Shown here piece after piece: positions 47,620 to 58,942 of a stretch of DNA of 64,000 nt. The notes beneath the pieces are model-generated. The model searched no databases and was not told the DNA's origin. It saw nothing but the letters and a program-made list of their open reading frames with translations. Each line of letters opens with the position of its first letter. The stretch's first letter is position 1. The position numbers were made by a program, and so were the translations under genes. The stretch is from Buxus sempervirens. Its lineage: Eukaryota; Streptophyta; Magnoliopsida; Buxales; Buxaceae. The stretch covers positions 20,362,366 to 20,426,365 of the forward strand of contig OX387185.1 of assembly GCA_947561395.2 (NCBI GenBank), written 5' to 3'.

Positions 47620-49851
47620 TGTAAAATCCCGATAATTTTTACATGATTTTATGGAAAAAATAATAATAAATAAAACTAATAAGGTGTGTGTATGTAGGAG
47701 TCTTGGTGGGCGAGCGTTGCACCAAAAGAAGTGCTTCAAAACTCGTCGAGCGGCAAAGTGTATAAAAGGTAAGTATAAATACCTAGCGTATTTAGAATCG
47801 TAGGGTTTCTCTTCGTTTGCACATACATTGTTGAAGGCGACTGCGGCTGGTGATATAGGGTTTTGAGAAAGAAGAAGAAGTCGGGGTTTTCCTGCCGATC
47901 GAGGTGTTCCGTATTGAGGGTACTTGGATATACTCTTGTGACCGAAGGAGTTTTAGCGGAGATCGATTGTTGGTGTTGGTCTTGGTCGGTGCTTTGCTCT
48001 ACGAAGGGGTTGCTGTTGCGAAGACTTGGAAGCGTATAAGGTGAGTGGCACTGTTTTAAAACCTGGGTTTTCGTATTATTCGTAGGTTTAATCTGGATGC
48101 ATATGTTTTCTGGAAGGAGATAGTCATGTGTTTTCTGGACGGAGGTAGTCCGAGTGTGGTTTCTTTAGAACTGAATGATGATAAATAAAAATTTGTTGGA
48201 ATAATTTCAAAACTAGTTTGAATGTATTTTGGGGATATTAGGAGACTAAAGAAATTGTTATAGACTGAAAAAGTTCGGCCAGAGTTGTAGATCTAGAAAT
48301 AACAGAGAGTCAAAAACACAGTTTACTATCCGCCCAGTTGGCGCTGACTTCAGGTAGTGGGCGCAAGGTCTATTTTTCCCATTCGCCGAGCTTGCGCCTA
48401 GTTCACGCTCAGCTCACGCGAACTCAAACTACATACGCGCATTTCGTGCGAACCTCACGCTCACCTCGCGCCTAGCTCGCGCTCACTCGATGTTAAGTAG
48501 GCGCATACTCAATTTTTGACCAACGACCTATCCGCCGACCTCGCGCCTAGTGCAAGAGGTCAGCGCATGGTCCAATATCTTGCCGAAGTGCATGTTTGAC
48601 TAAACCAAGCTGGGTTTTGATGATCTGAGGGTTCAAGCACTTAACCAATCACTTGTTTAGGACTTTAGAAACAATATTACCTATTCAATTACTATGAGAA
48701 TATTAAGTGTAAATTCTGGAAATTCTTAGGAGCTCCCAAGGTAAATTTTAGGGCTATTTGTAGGTGATGTTTTGTTCCAAACACTAGGAGTTCCTATTTT
48801 AGTTTTCTCTTTGGTTAAACACTGTACTTGGTTGAGAATTTATTAAATCCTGGTTTTACTTGTTGGCAAGTTCTGAAATGTATTGTCAAGGTTTTTTTTC
48901 TTGGTGTGAGTAAGAGGAATTTATTGCAGGAAAATGTTGTTGTGAGGTTGGGAACCTTCAAATTGTGTGAGTTGATGTTCTAGTTGGAACAACTTGTGAT
49001 GAGTGTATTGGGATATACAGGTTTGAAATAAATGTGGGTTTACTGAATGCGGAGTTTATTTGGTTATTTATCGGTTTTGGGTTTAGCTTCCCTTGGATCC
49101 TTGTTAAGCTTAGTAATGTGATGATATGTGTTTGTTGGTATAATTGCATGGCCTTGTGTGTTGCCACGACCAGTGTAGAGCAGCCAGATACCCTGAGTAG
49201 GCCTGGTTGTCAATGCCGATACCCGGAGTAGGCCGGCGTTGGATGACGATACCCTGAGTAGGTCGTCATTTCAGAGTGTCCGATACCCTGAGTAGGCCGG
49301 AACTGTGTACATGGAGGTGTGGAGTGTCTACTTGGCATGTAAATTAATCAATGTAACAATATGCATGACATTGACCTTTTTGTGTTGTTATCAGAAATCT
49401 GTTGTTTAAATTGTTGGTTATTTATCGCAGCATGTTTTATAACTGTGTTTAACTATTTCTGCATGCATGTGTCACTCGCTGAGATATTCGTATCTCATCC
49501 CTCGTTGTTGCTTTGTTTTTCAGATCTTCGTGGTGAGGTGCCTACTGGGGTAGATCCGATTGACACCTATAGGGAGGAGGATTATTACTACAATCCTTAG
49601 ACTAGTATGTTATTTTAGTTGTTAAACTTTGTTTCAATTGACTTTGTGGGAAATGTAATAAGGTAGTAAATTGGAACCATTTGATGTTATTTGAAGATTC
49701 TATAGACTTATTAGATGAGAATTTTAATTGTGCACTCTGATATGGTATAGATAATGTGATTATCCAGCGATCACTGTTATTGAGATCCTTTCCTAACCCT
49801 CTGTGAGACATGTTATACCTTTAATGAACAACACGGATCCGAGGCGTTACA
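47620..49851 (+). repeat. E13 5' LTR (2232 bp)
   Basis: It runs from TGTAAAATCCCG to GAGGCGTTACA. It has a TATAAAT box (47774-47780), a donor-like ATAAG|GTGAGTGGCACTG at 48040/48041, a GCGC-rich module (48340-48560) and a four-hairpin array (49184-49301). ORFs inside (49034-49231, 49361-49600) are not convincing genes; they recur in the 3' copy because the LTRs are near-identical. Confidence 0.95.
49184..49301 (+). repeat. E13 LTR four-hairpin array with constant loop
   Basis: The loop is ATACCCTGAGTAGG (one unit has ATACCCGGAGTAGG). Stems are CCAG/CTGG, CAATGCCG/CGGCGTTG, ATGACG/CGTCAT and TCCG/CGGA. The 3' LTR copy is at 54342-54459. Confidence 0.92.
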
Positions 49852-49855
49852 GAGA

Positions 49856-49867
49856 TGGTATCAGAGC
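49856..49867 (+). other. E13 primer-binding site (iMet)
   Basis: TGGTATCAGAGC starts five bases after the LTR end and matches the usual plant initiator-tRNA-Met primer site. Confidence 0.92.
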
Positions 49868-50004
49868 CTAAAGCTGGAATTAGAGGTTCCTAGGTAGTAT
49901 GACCTTAGGAAACCCTGGGGGAATATTGTGTGTACGTTAGATAGAACCATGAGGATTAGATGAGAGTTCCTAATTAATGTGGTGTTTTATGCTTACAGGT
50001 ATAT

Positions 50005-51147
50005 ATGGCTGGTAGAGGCAAACGCAAGAGAGCTATGGAATATCCAGAGGAGGATATGCCGCAGGAGCAGCCACCTGCACCACCACGAGGAGCTCCGCCT
50101 GCGGTAGAGGATATTTGGGCTGCTGTTGGCTCACTTGCCAACCTCCTTGCATTGGAGAGGGAGGAGAGGATGAGTCACACTGGAAATGGGATTGGAAATG
50201 GCCACAGAAATGGCCATGGAGCAGACGTGGATCAGCAGCAGAGGAGAGAGGAGTTGTCCTTGAGGGACATTGATCAGTTCAGGAAGTTGACCACCCCACC
50301 TTTCCATGGAGTTCCAGATCCCTTAGAGGCATAGAGTTGGGTGGCCAGAGTGGAGCATATGTTCGATACCATGGACTGCCCAGAGGACAGGAAGGTGCGA
50401 TTAGCTACTTTCATGCTAGAGGGCGAGGCCCAACACTGGTGGCAGTCTTTGAGGAGGCGGACTGCAGAGGGGATTCAGATGACTTGGGACCAATTCAGGC
50501 AGGTTTTCTACGAGCAGTATTTCTCTGCTGAGGTGAGGCTACAGAAGGAAAGAGAGTTCATGGACGTCTCTCAGGGTTCTCTAACCGTGGCGCAGTATGA
50601 GGCTCGATTCGCGGTTCTTTCTTGATTTGTGCACCACATTGTACACGATGAGCAGAGACGCACTCAGCATTTCGAGAGAGGGTTGAGGGCCGATATCAGG
50701 CGCATGGTCTCAATGTTGATGTGCACTAGGTATTTTGATCTGGATGGGAGAGCACTATGGGTTGAGAGGGAGATTCGAGACTCGGGGGCAAAGCAGAACA
50801 GAGGGAGAATGCAGCCTAGTGTTCCTGAGCCACGGAGGATTCCAGACAGGGACAAAAGGCCGAGGATTGATACCGGAGGTTTTGGGTCTTATGGAGAGAG
50901 AGACATGAGGGTTTATGGAGGCTGTTTCAGCTGTGGCAGATTCCATATTCCGGGTCCCTGTGTAGCACCACCGGGAGCATGTTTCAGATGTGGTCAGCAT
51001 GGTCACCGAGTGGCAGGATGCCCACATTCGGCCACATATCAGCTGCTTAGGACCGTTAACACAGCTTCTGGAGACAACCGGTCAACTGATGCTCCACGAT
51101 TCCAATATCCCAGACCAGCACCGGTGTTACCAACACCGCCGATGTGA
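50005..51147 (+). pseudogene. E13 gag
   Basis: It opens MAGRGKRKRAMEYPEEDMPQ. The core has FHGVPDPLEA, WVARVEHMFD, EGEAQHWWQSLRR and WDQFRQVFYEQYF. Near the end is a CCHC knuckle, CFRCGQHGHRVAGC, preceded by CFSCG. It lies six bases after an acceptor-like GCTTACAG ending at 49998. Not fully open. Confidence 0.9.
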
Positions 51148-53503
51148 CAGGGTCAGGGCAGGGGTGAATATCAGGGTAGACAGGCACCACAGAGGCAGCA
51201 GGCACCACCCCCACGCCCTCAGCAGCAGACGAGGGTGTATGCTGTAGCAGCGCAGGAGGATGAGCCGGAGGTGGAACTTACTAAGGAGGCTCGAGAGGAG
51301 GAGCCGAATGCACCACAGCTTGTTGGAGGTATTCTTTTCATACATGGTAGATCGGCTATATGTTTGTTTGATTCGGGTGCCTATAGATCTTTTATTACTC
51401 CTCCTTGTGCATTTCGTATTGGTCTGATTCCTGCCACACTTGAGTCTGAGTTGCTTGTACACACACCATTGGAAGAGACGACTAGAGTACAAACTGTATT
51501 TAGAGATTGCATGATCCGGTTAGGTTCCTTGGAGTTGCCAGGGGACTTGGTGGAGTTGAATTTTGGGGAGTTCGATGTGATTTTGGGCATTGATTGGCTG
51601 TTTAGGCATCATGTGAGTATAGATTGTCATCGGGGTACTATTATGGTATGTCAACCCGATCAGCCTATGCACTGTTTCCGGTGTGAGGGACTGAGTACAC
51701 GGATCAGTTTGGTTGCTTCCATTGAAGTTGAGGAGACAGAGTCTGGGGCACCTAGTATCTCTAGTGTACCTGTGTCATTAGAGTATGAGGACATATTCCC
51801 TGAGGACTTGCCGGGATTACCACCATCTAGAGAGGTCAAATTCAGTATACGACTCTTCCCTGGTACGGCACCGGTGTCCAAACCTCGATATCGGATGTCA
51901 CAACCTGAGAACCAAGAAATGAAGAAGCAGTTGGATGAGTTGGAATCAAAGGGTTTTATTAGACCCAATGTGTCACCATGGGGTGCACCAGTCCTGTTTG
52001 TCCAGAAGGACAGGTCGATGCGGATGTGTATAGATTACCGCCAGTTGAACCAGGTCACCATTAAGAATAAATATCCGTTGCCTCGGATTGACGACTTGTT
52101 CGACAAATTGAGGGGAGCGTCTTGGTTTTCTAAGATCGACCTTAGATCTGGATACCATCAGTTGAGAGTAGCACCTGATGATATAGAGAAGACGGCTTTC
52201 TGCACACTGTATGGGCATTATGAGTTTCTGGTTATGCCATTTGGGTTGACTAATGCCCCGGCTGTCTTCATGAACCTGATGAATCGGGTTTTTCATCCTT
52301 ACTTGGACAGTTTCGTGGTCGTGTTTATTGATGACATTTTGGTGTACTCCCAGAGTAGAGAGGATCACACGCAGCACCTCAAGACAGTGTTGCAGACATT
52401 GAGAGAGCACCTATTGTACGCAAAGTTCAGTAAGTGCCAGTTCTGGTAGAGAGAGGTGAGTTTCTTGGGGCACATGATTTCTGGGAAAGGTATAGCAGTG
52501 GATCCAGCTAAGGTGCAGGCTGTTGCAGAATGGCCTAGACCTTCATCTGTGACAGAGATTCGGAGTTTCTTAGGGATGGCTGGATATTACAAGAGATTCA
52601 TAGAGAATTTTTCCAGAGTGGCAGCACCTTTATCCAATCTCACTAAGAAGGCAGTGAAATTTGAATGGAGTGAAAAGTGTGAGACCAGCTTTCAAGAGTT
52701 GAAAAGTAAACTGTCTACAGCTCCAGTTCTGATTGTTCCATCAGTGAGTGAAGGATTTTCTATTTATTGTGATGCTTCACGAGTAGGATTGGGCTGTGTT
52801 TTGATACAGCAGAGGCGGGCTGTAGCATATGCTTTGAGGTTACTACGTCCTCATGAGAAGAATTATCCTACACATGATCTGGAATTGGCAGCGATTGTGT
52901 TTGCTCTCAAGTTATGGAGGCACTACTTGATGGGAGCTCAATTTGAGATATTCTCAGATCACAAGAGCTTGAAGTATATATTTTCCCAGAGGGAGTTGAA
53001 TATGAGACAAAGGAGATGGATGGACCTCCTAAAGGATTATGATTTCACTCTTCATTACCACCCTGGTAAGGCAAATGTGGTGGCAGATGCTTTGAGCCGT
53101 AGGAGTGTTTCTCAGGAGGGGGTGGCCACATTAGCTACTTTTATGGCTAGCCAGTGCACTCTAGTTGATACAGTGGTAGACTGGCCAGGAGAGTTTAGCA
53201 CCCACGGTCATGGTTTGATTTTGTCACGAGTTCAGGTGGAGCTTGAGTTGATACAGAAGATTCGTGATAGGCAGTTGACTGATACAGAGTTGACACGTAC
53301 CAGGGAGCTAGTATCAAAGGGTGATGAGACAGCTAGATATTTTGAGATCAGGGATGGACTGCTAAAATTTAAGGGTCGTATTTGTGTTCCGAATGACGAT
53401 GAGATCAGAGGAGTGATACTTGATGAGAGTCACAGGTCTAGATATGCGGTTCACCCGGGTGGCACCAAGATGTATCGAAACTTGAAGGGGGTATATCGGT
53501 GCC
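51148..53503 (+). pseudogene. E13 protease, reverse transcriptase, RNase H and integrase start
   Basis: Protease motif [10 protein letters not shown] is near 51364. Reverse transcriptase has [24 protein letters not shown] and the catalytic FIDDILVYS near 52324. RNase H has [14 protein letters not shown] near 52760, the HDLELAA segment, [11 protein letters not shown] and ADALSRR near 53090. An integrase zinc-finger start ([18 protein letters not shown]) is near 53430. The domain order and motifs are chromovirus-like Ty3/Gypsy. It is broken, and the integrase core is not seen. Confidence 0.92.
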
Positions 53504-55009
53504 GACTTCAGGTAGTGGGCGCAAGGTCTATTTTTCCCATCCGCCGAGCTTGCGCCTAGTTCGCGCTCAGCTCGCGCGAACTCAAACTACATACGCGCAT
53601 TTTGCGCGAACCTCACGCTCACCTCGCACCTAGCTCGCGCTCACTCGATATTAAGTAGGTGCATACTCAATTTTTGACCAACGATCTATCCGCCGACCTC
53701 GCGCCTAGTGTAGGAGGTCAGCGCATGGTCCAATATCTTGCCGAAGTGCATGTTTGACTAAACCAAGCTGGGTTTTGATGATCTGAGGGTTCAAGCACTT
53801 AACCAATCACTTGTTTAGGACTTTAGAAACAATATTACCTATTCAATTACTATGAGAATATTAAGTGTAAATTCTGGAAATTCTTAGGAGCTCCCAAGGT
53901 AAATTTTAGGGCTATTTGTAGGTGATGTTTTGTTCCAAACACTAGGAGTTCCTATTTTAGTTTTCTCTTTGGTTAAACACTGTACTTGGTTGAGAATTTA
54001 TTAAATCCTGGTTTTACTTGTTGGCAAGTTCTGAAATGTATTGTCAAGGTTTTTTTTCTTGGTGTGAGTAAGAGGAATTTATTGCATGAAAATGTTGTTG
54101 TGAGGTTGGGAACCTTCGAATTGTGTGAGTTGATGTTCTAGTTGGAACAACTTGTGATGAGTGTATTGGGATATACAGGTTTGAAATAAATGTGGGTTTA
54201 CTGAATGCGGAGTTTATTTGGTTATTTATCGGTTTTGGGTTTAGCTTCCCTTGGATCCTTGTTAAGCTTAGTAATGTGATGATATGTGTTTGTTGGTATA
54301 ATTGCATGGCCTTGTGTGTTGCCACGACCAGTGTAGAGCAGCCAGATACCCTGAGTAGGCCTGGTTTTCAATGCCGATACCCGGAGTAGGCCGGCGTTGG
54401 ATGACGATACCCTGAGTAGGCCGTCATTTCAGAGTGTCCGATACCCTGAGTAGGCCGGAACTGTGTACATGGAGGTGTGGAGTGTCTACTTGGCATGTAA
54501 ATTAATCAATGTAACAATATGCATGACATTGACCTTTTTGTGTTGTTATCAGAAATCTGTTGTTTAAATTGTTGGTTATTTATCGCAGCATGTTTTATAA
54601 CTGTGTTTAACTATTTCTGCATGCATGTGTCACTCGCTAAGATATTCGTATCTCATCCCTCGTTGTTGCTTTGTTTTTCAGATCTTCGTGGTGAGGCGCC
54701 TACTGGGGTAGATCCGACTGACACCTATAGGGAGGAGGATTATTACTACAATCCTTAGACTAGTATGTTATTTTAGTTTTTAAACTTTGTTTCAATTGAC
54801 TTTGTGGGAAATGTAATAAGGTAGTAAATTGGAACCATTTGATGTTATTTGAAGATTCTATAGACTTATTAGATGAGAATTTTAATTGTGCACTCTGATA
54901 TGGTATAGATAATGTGATTATCCAGCGATCACTGTTATTGAGATCCTTACCTAACCCTTTGTGAGACGTGTTATACCTTTAATGAACAACACGGATCCGA
55001 GGCGTTACA
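53502..55009 (+). repeat. E13 3' LTR (shorter copy)
   Basis: It matches 48344-49851 base for base in length and ends GAGGCGTTACA, followed by TTGTC. It carries the GCGC module (53505-53720) and the hairpin array (54342-54459). Confidence 0.93.
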
Positions 55010-55014
55010 TTGTC

Positions 55015-55872
55015 AGCCTGGACAGGAACCAATTCAGGACTTGGGATGACTTGGCAAGCACGTTCCTAGAACACTTCAATTTCAACACAGACGTCTTGCC
55101 CACTCGAATGGAATTGCAAAAAATGACAAAGAAGAGCACTGAATCCATTCGTGAATATGCAAAGAGATGGCGAGAAATGGCCGGGATGGTTCAACCACCC
55201 ATGCTAGAGAAGGAGATGGTGACACTATTCATCTCGACGTTGGGGCAGCCGTACTATACACTTCTATTGGGGCAGTTTGCCGCCAGTTTTGCTGATCTGG
55301 TGGTGGTAGCGGATAGAATAGAAGATGGGGTGAAGTCTAGCAGAGTGGCTGGCTTTGCGACCGAACAGAGAAGGACCCCTGTCACTGGAAGGGGCATGGA
55401 TAGAAAGAAAGAGGACGAGGCCGTCAACTACGTCCAAAAGAATAGGCCTTTCCACTTTTCGGCACCCGACAGAAGAGAAAATCGGAATAGTGGCCAAGGG
55501 GTGCAACCCACATGGCAGCCGAGATGGACTAAAGAAGAGTATCAAGCAAGGATGAACAGGGTGTTCACGCCCCTACCTTATCTGCTGTCAGAACTACTGC
55601 CAACTCTGCTAAAGAAAGGGTACTTGCAGAAGAAGCAGCGCACTCAACAGCCATCCAACAGTCGCTCTTACACCCCCAATGAGTGCTGTGAGTATCATAT
55701 GGGAGCTCCCGAGCATCACACCAACCGCTACTGGGATTTAAAGCACGATGTCCAGGACTTGATCGACAACAAGCGTATCTCAGTTGATCCCCCAGTGACA
55801 ACTCCCGCGACAAGGATTCATACTAATCCTCTCCCTGACCACAATCGGGCATCTTCAAGTGGCACCCGCTGA
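55015..55872 (+). pseudogene. E12 gag, second visible part
   Basis: SLDRNQFRTWDDLASTFLEH continues the gag core, then ELQKMTKKSTESIREYAKRW, MLEKEMVTLFISTLGQPYYT, a basic linker, and the Cys/His region CCEYHMGAPEHHTNRYWDLK followed by HDVQDLIDNKRISVDPP. It ends near 55872. It resembles the E1 gag remnant at 2400-2640 but is longer. Confidence 0.9.
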
Positions 55873-57940
55873 ACAAGTCGATAAAACTGCAGGGCAGAGA
55901 GCAATCCCGAAATCCAAAATCTTCAAGTCCACCAAGACCAGGATAAGTTGAACTCTGCTTTTTGCACCAAGCATCCTTGGTAGGAGTGTTTGTTTTGTAA
56001 ATATTTTAAATGCTTTTTACTTTCAAGCAAGCTTTTGTAGAAAACCTTTTGAAAAACACATAAAAGGAAAAGAAAATACCTTTTGGAAAAAAAATGCAAG
56101 TGTTGGTCGGTGATGACACTGCTCTGAGACCACACCCTTTTGGCAAGGACCACGATCATGGAAAATGCCGAGTTGCTCAAAGGTGTCTTTAGCTGAGTGC
56201 AATATACTGTCCCATGAGAACCTTGGCTGAGCTAAAGGCAATTCCTTCCTGATCCAGACCATGATTTTCTTCCTAAAAACCTACCTTTGCAATAGGGCAG
56301 GGCGTTCCTTGAGAGAAAAGAAAGAAAGAGAGGGAAAGTGCAAAAACCAGCTAAAGGCCAAGGCCAGCTTTAACATCATGTCTTTAAGAAAGGATGAGAG
56401 GCCATCCTTCATACATCCTGAATTGCGAGAATCTCTAGTCAAAACACTTTGAACTTGATCGTATTATTCAAGTACCCGTGTTGTGTCTAGCCACCCCACA
56501 CTGGGGGAAAGCTACAAAAGAAAATACAAAGGATAAATGGATTCTCGAGTGAATTTGCATGAACATTTCAAGTTGTCGCAACTTCTGCAAAAGGATGAAA
56601 GGCCATCTTTGTTTTATTTCCCCAAGTTTTCAAAAATCATATCTCTAGACAAACCATTTGAGCCTAATTTTCTTTCTTCTAACCCACTGAGTCATGAGCC
56701 CTAAATCTGGCGCTAGGTAAAGAGGAGAAGACATGAATAAGCAGAAACAAAGAGAAGAAGAAGAAAGCAAAAAATACACTGGGACTTGCTAATCAAAGCA
56801 AGAAGCTAAGATAATCCCAGAGCAAAGGAAAGGAAAGGCAAAAATGCCAGAGGAAAAAACGAAGGTCACAAAAGACCTCACAAAGAAAAATGAAGGAAAG
56901 CAAAAAGGTATTGGCAAAGCCCAAGCAGTCAAGAAAATGGTGGAACATGACTCGATCCATTTACAAAAGAAATTCGCGCCATATTCTCCCTTTCTTTCAT
57001 AAACCGAAAACCTCAGCCTTCGTTTCGTCCCATCAAAAAGTCCTTTCTGATTGTAGAAAATGTGACAATAGAAGTCATGCAGATTAATGATGAAGGAATC
57101 TAAAAAGAAGAACGAGCTTTGGCAAGACACAAAGTAAAACCTGAAAATGGAAATATAAGAACTTGAGCCTTATATCCCTTCATTTCTCAGATTTAAAACC
57201 AAGCCGATGTTTCGTCCTAATGTGAAGACCTCTCTGATCCATAGGACATGATGCACAAAAGTCGGCTAAAGTCCCTCAAGCTGGGGCAGGCACTAACCCA
57301 AGGGAAAAGAAAAAGGGAAGAACCCTCAGTCGCAAAATCTTGAAACCACCCTGAAAAGTTGGGTCACGGTGAGAGAGAACCAAAACTGGAAAGGGGGGAA
57401 CACTCCTTGAAGCACCCCTCATCTTTTTAAGCCTCCGACAGCACCAGTCAAGAATCTCATGGGAATTAGTGTCAAGTACACCGTCCCAAGACACCTCAAG
57501 TCAACAAGGCAATTCACCATGGTCATTGGTCCCGCCTCTCATTTAAAGTCACTTGTAAAAATTTTGAAAAAAAAAGAAAAAAAAAACTTTTGAAAGGATG
57601 TTTCATTTCAATCATGTGCACTTGCACACACAAGTAAGCCGTAAGTGCTTACCCTTGTTTGAATTTCAGATACCTCACCACTTTGTGAGAATTTTATAGA
57701 CCCAGGCAAGGCAAAGAAGCAGAAGAAATCAAGAAGCGTCATGAAGCCAAGAGCAGAAAAAAAGGTAGGACAGAATGAAGCCAATGCAGTAATATACTGA
57801 CAGGGAAATGGTGAAGACTCCCTTTCCTTTCCCCAGCAGAGCTTTCAAGAAACCTAAAACAACCTGTCAAGACCATGCCCAGTCTGAAGAGGCTAGTTTT
57901 GCAAACGAGAAGGTTTCCATAAATTCCTAGTGAAGTGGGG
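55873..57940 (+). other. E12 non-coding region after gag
   Basis: No pol is seen. Modules shared with E1 are present: 'gtgtctagccacccca' (56480), 'tttcgtcccatc...tttctgat' (57025), 'tttcgtcctaatgtg...tctctgat' (57205), and 'cagtctgaagaggc' (57889). Small ORFs are compositional. Confidence 0.65.
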
Positions 57941-58942
57941 TTAATCGCAAGCTTTAGCGCGTGAACGTCAACCCCATCACGCGCGCGTCAACTAGTGTAT
58001 AGCCTTAACGCGCGAATGTTAAACCTTACCACGCGCGTGCTGAACCTGTTTAAGGCATGAGCGCGCACACTTCAAACTTGGGCGCGTGAGCATTAAAGCT
58101 AATCGCCCCTGGGCGATTAATCCAAGGGCTAATCGTGGTCCTGTTTTTGACTGTTCTTCACCCTTTTTCTCCTCAACCCTTTCCCAAACAACCCAAGCTT
58201 CTCGCATAGCACCCTTATTACATGAAAGACATTTAAGTCCTGTGTATTTATTGCTCAATTTACTTAAGTCTTTACATGTAAATAAGGTTTTACCCCCCAT
58301 TTGGAACCAATAAAAATACTCCCAGGGCCCAATTCCCAACCAATAAAAAGTCAACTTTCCAGTTTGTGCCTAAATTTCCAGTTTTCCCAATTTTCAAATA
58401 AGACCACTTTTTGAGTTTGATATTCAAATGAGTGATTCAGAAGCCCAGAAAATTCTAGATGATTTGTATACCCTCCAATAGACTACAACCAGAAATTGAG
58501 CCCCAAACTCCTTGTAGATTTGTCTAGAAAAATTCAACACCGAAAAGTCAACGTTTTCAACCAGACTTGAATATTTTTTAGGTCCAAAACTTTTTGTCTC
58601 AAAATCCATTGAATTTTGGTATGGTAACTTATTTGGGATTTTTGAGATCAATCCACTTATCGAAAATGTGTTTTGAGGATTTTATGACCTTCGTTTTGAT
58701 TTGGCTTGGATTTATGCAAGCGATGTTGAAAAACTCTTATATGATTTGGCATGGCTTTGGCCTATGGTTTTATTGGCAGTGGATGGGGAATTCCACTTGC
58801 CCTTGGTATGGACTGGTAGTGGATGGGGAATTCCACTTGGTCTCGGTTGATTTAATAGTGGATGGGGAATTCCACTTGGCCTCGATTGATTTAATAGTGG
58901 ATGGGGAATTCCACTTGGCTTTGGTTTCTCTTTGATTTGATT
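57941..58942. other. Unassigned 1 kb with GCGC words and a 39-bp hairpin repeat
   Basis: 57945-58130 holds degenerate 'gcgcgtgaacgtcaac'-like words. 58778-58917 holds four units of 39-40 bp, each with AGTGGA-tggggaat-TCCACT. Both resemble LTR modules elsewhere in the window, so this may be LTR sequence of an unseen family or the far side of E11. I see no LTR end and no gene. Confidence 0.5.

Larger units (their letters stand above)
47620..55009 (+). mobile_element. E13: young chromovirus-like Ty3/Gypsy element in the E12 gag
   Basis: It has a 5' LTR (47620-49851), iMet primer site, gag, protease, reverse transcriptase, RNase H, the start of integrase and a shorter 3' LTR copy (53502-55009), flanked by TTGTC. 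The 1508 bp shared by the LTRs are colinear, with about 22 differences counted by eye (about 1.5%), mostly C/T or G/A. At a grass-like rate that is roughly half a million years, and more if rates are slower. It is broken, with several interruptions, and is not full-length. Confidence 0.93.
40514..57940 (+). mobile_element. E12: Ogre/Tat-like element with gag only, interrupted by E13
   Basis: It has a 5' LTR (40514-43525), an Arg-type primer site, a 3.3-kb leader with three minisatellites, gag in two visible parts on either side of E13, and then non-coding sequence resembling the E1 3' region. No pol is seen after gag. No 3' LTR is recognisable, and homology to E1 fades near 57940. It may be a non-autonomous gag-only relative of E1. 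Broken fossil. Confidence 0.75.

Noticed and set aside
49184-49301. Hairpin array considered as a CRISPR or tRNA cluster
   Set aside because: The constant part is the loop and the arms pair with each other; lengths and folds do not fit tRNAs, and the context is an LTR.
57941-58942. E12 3' LTR
   Set aside because: No TGTAAGCACC start, no GCGCACA end and no CATGG flank found.
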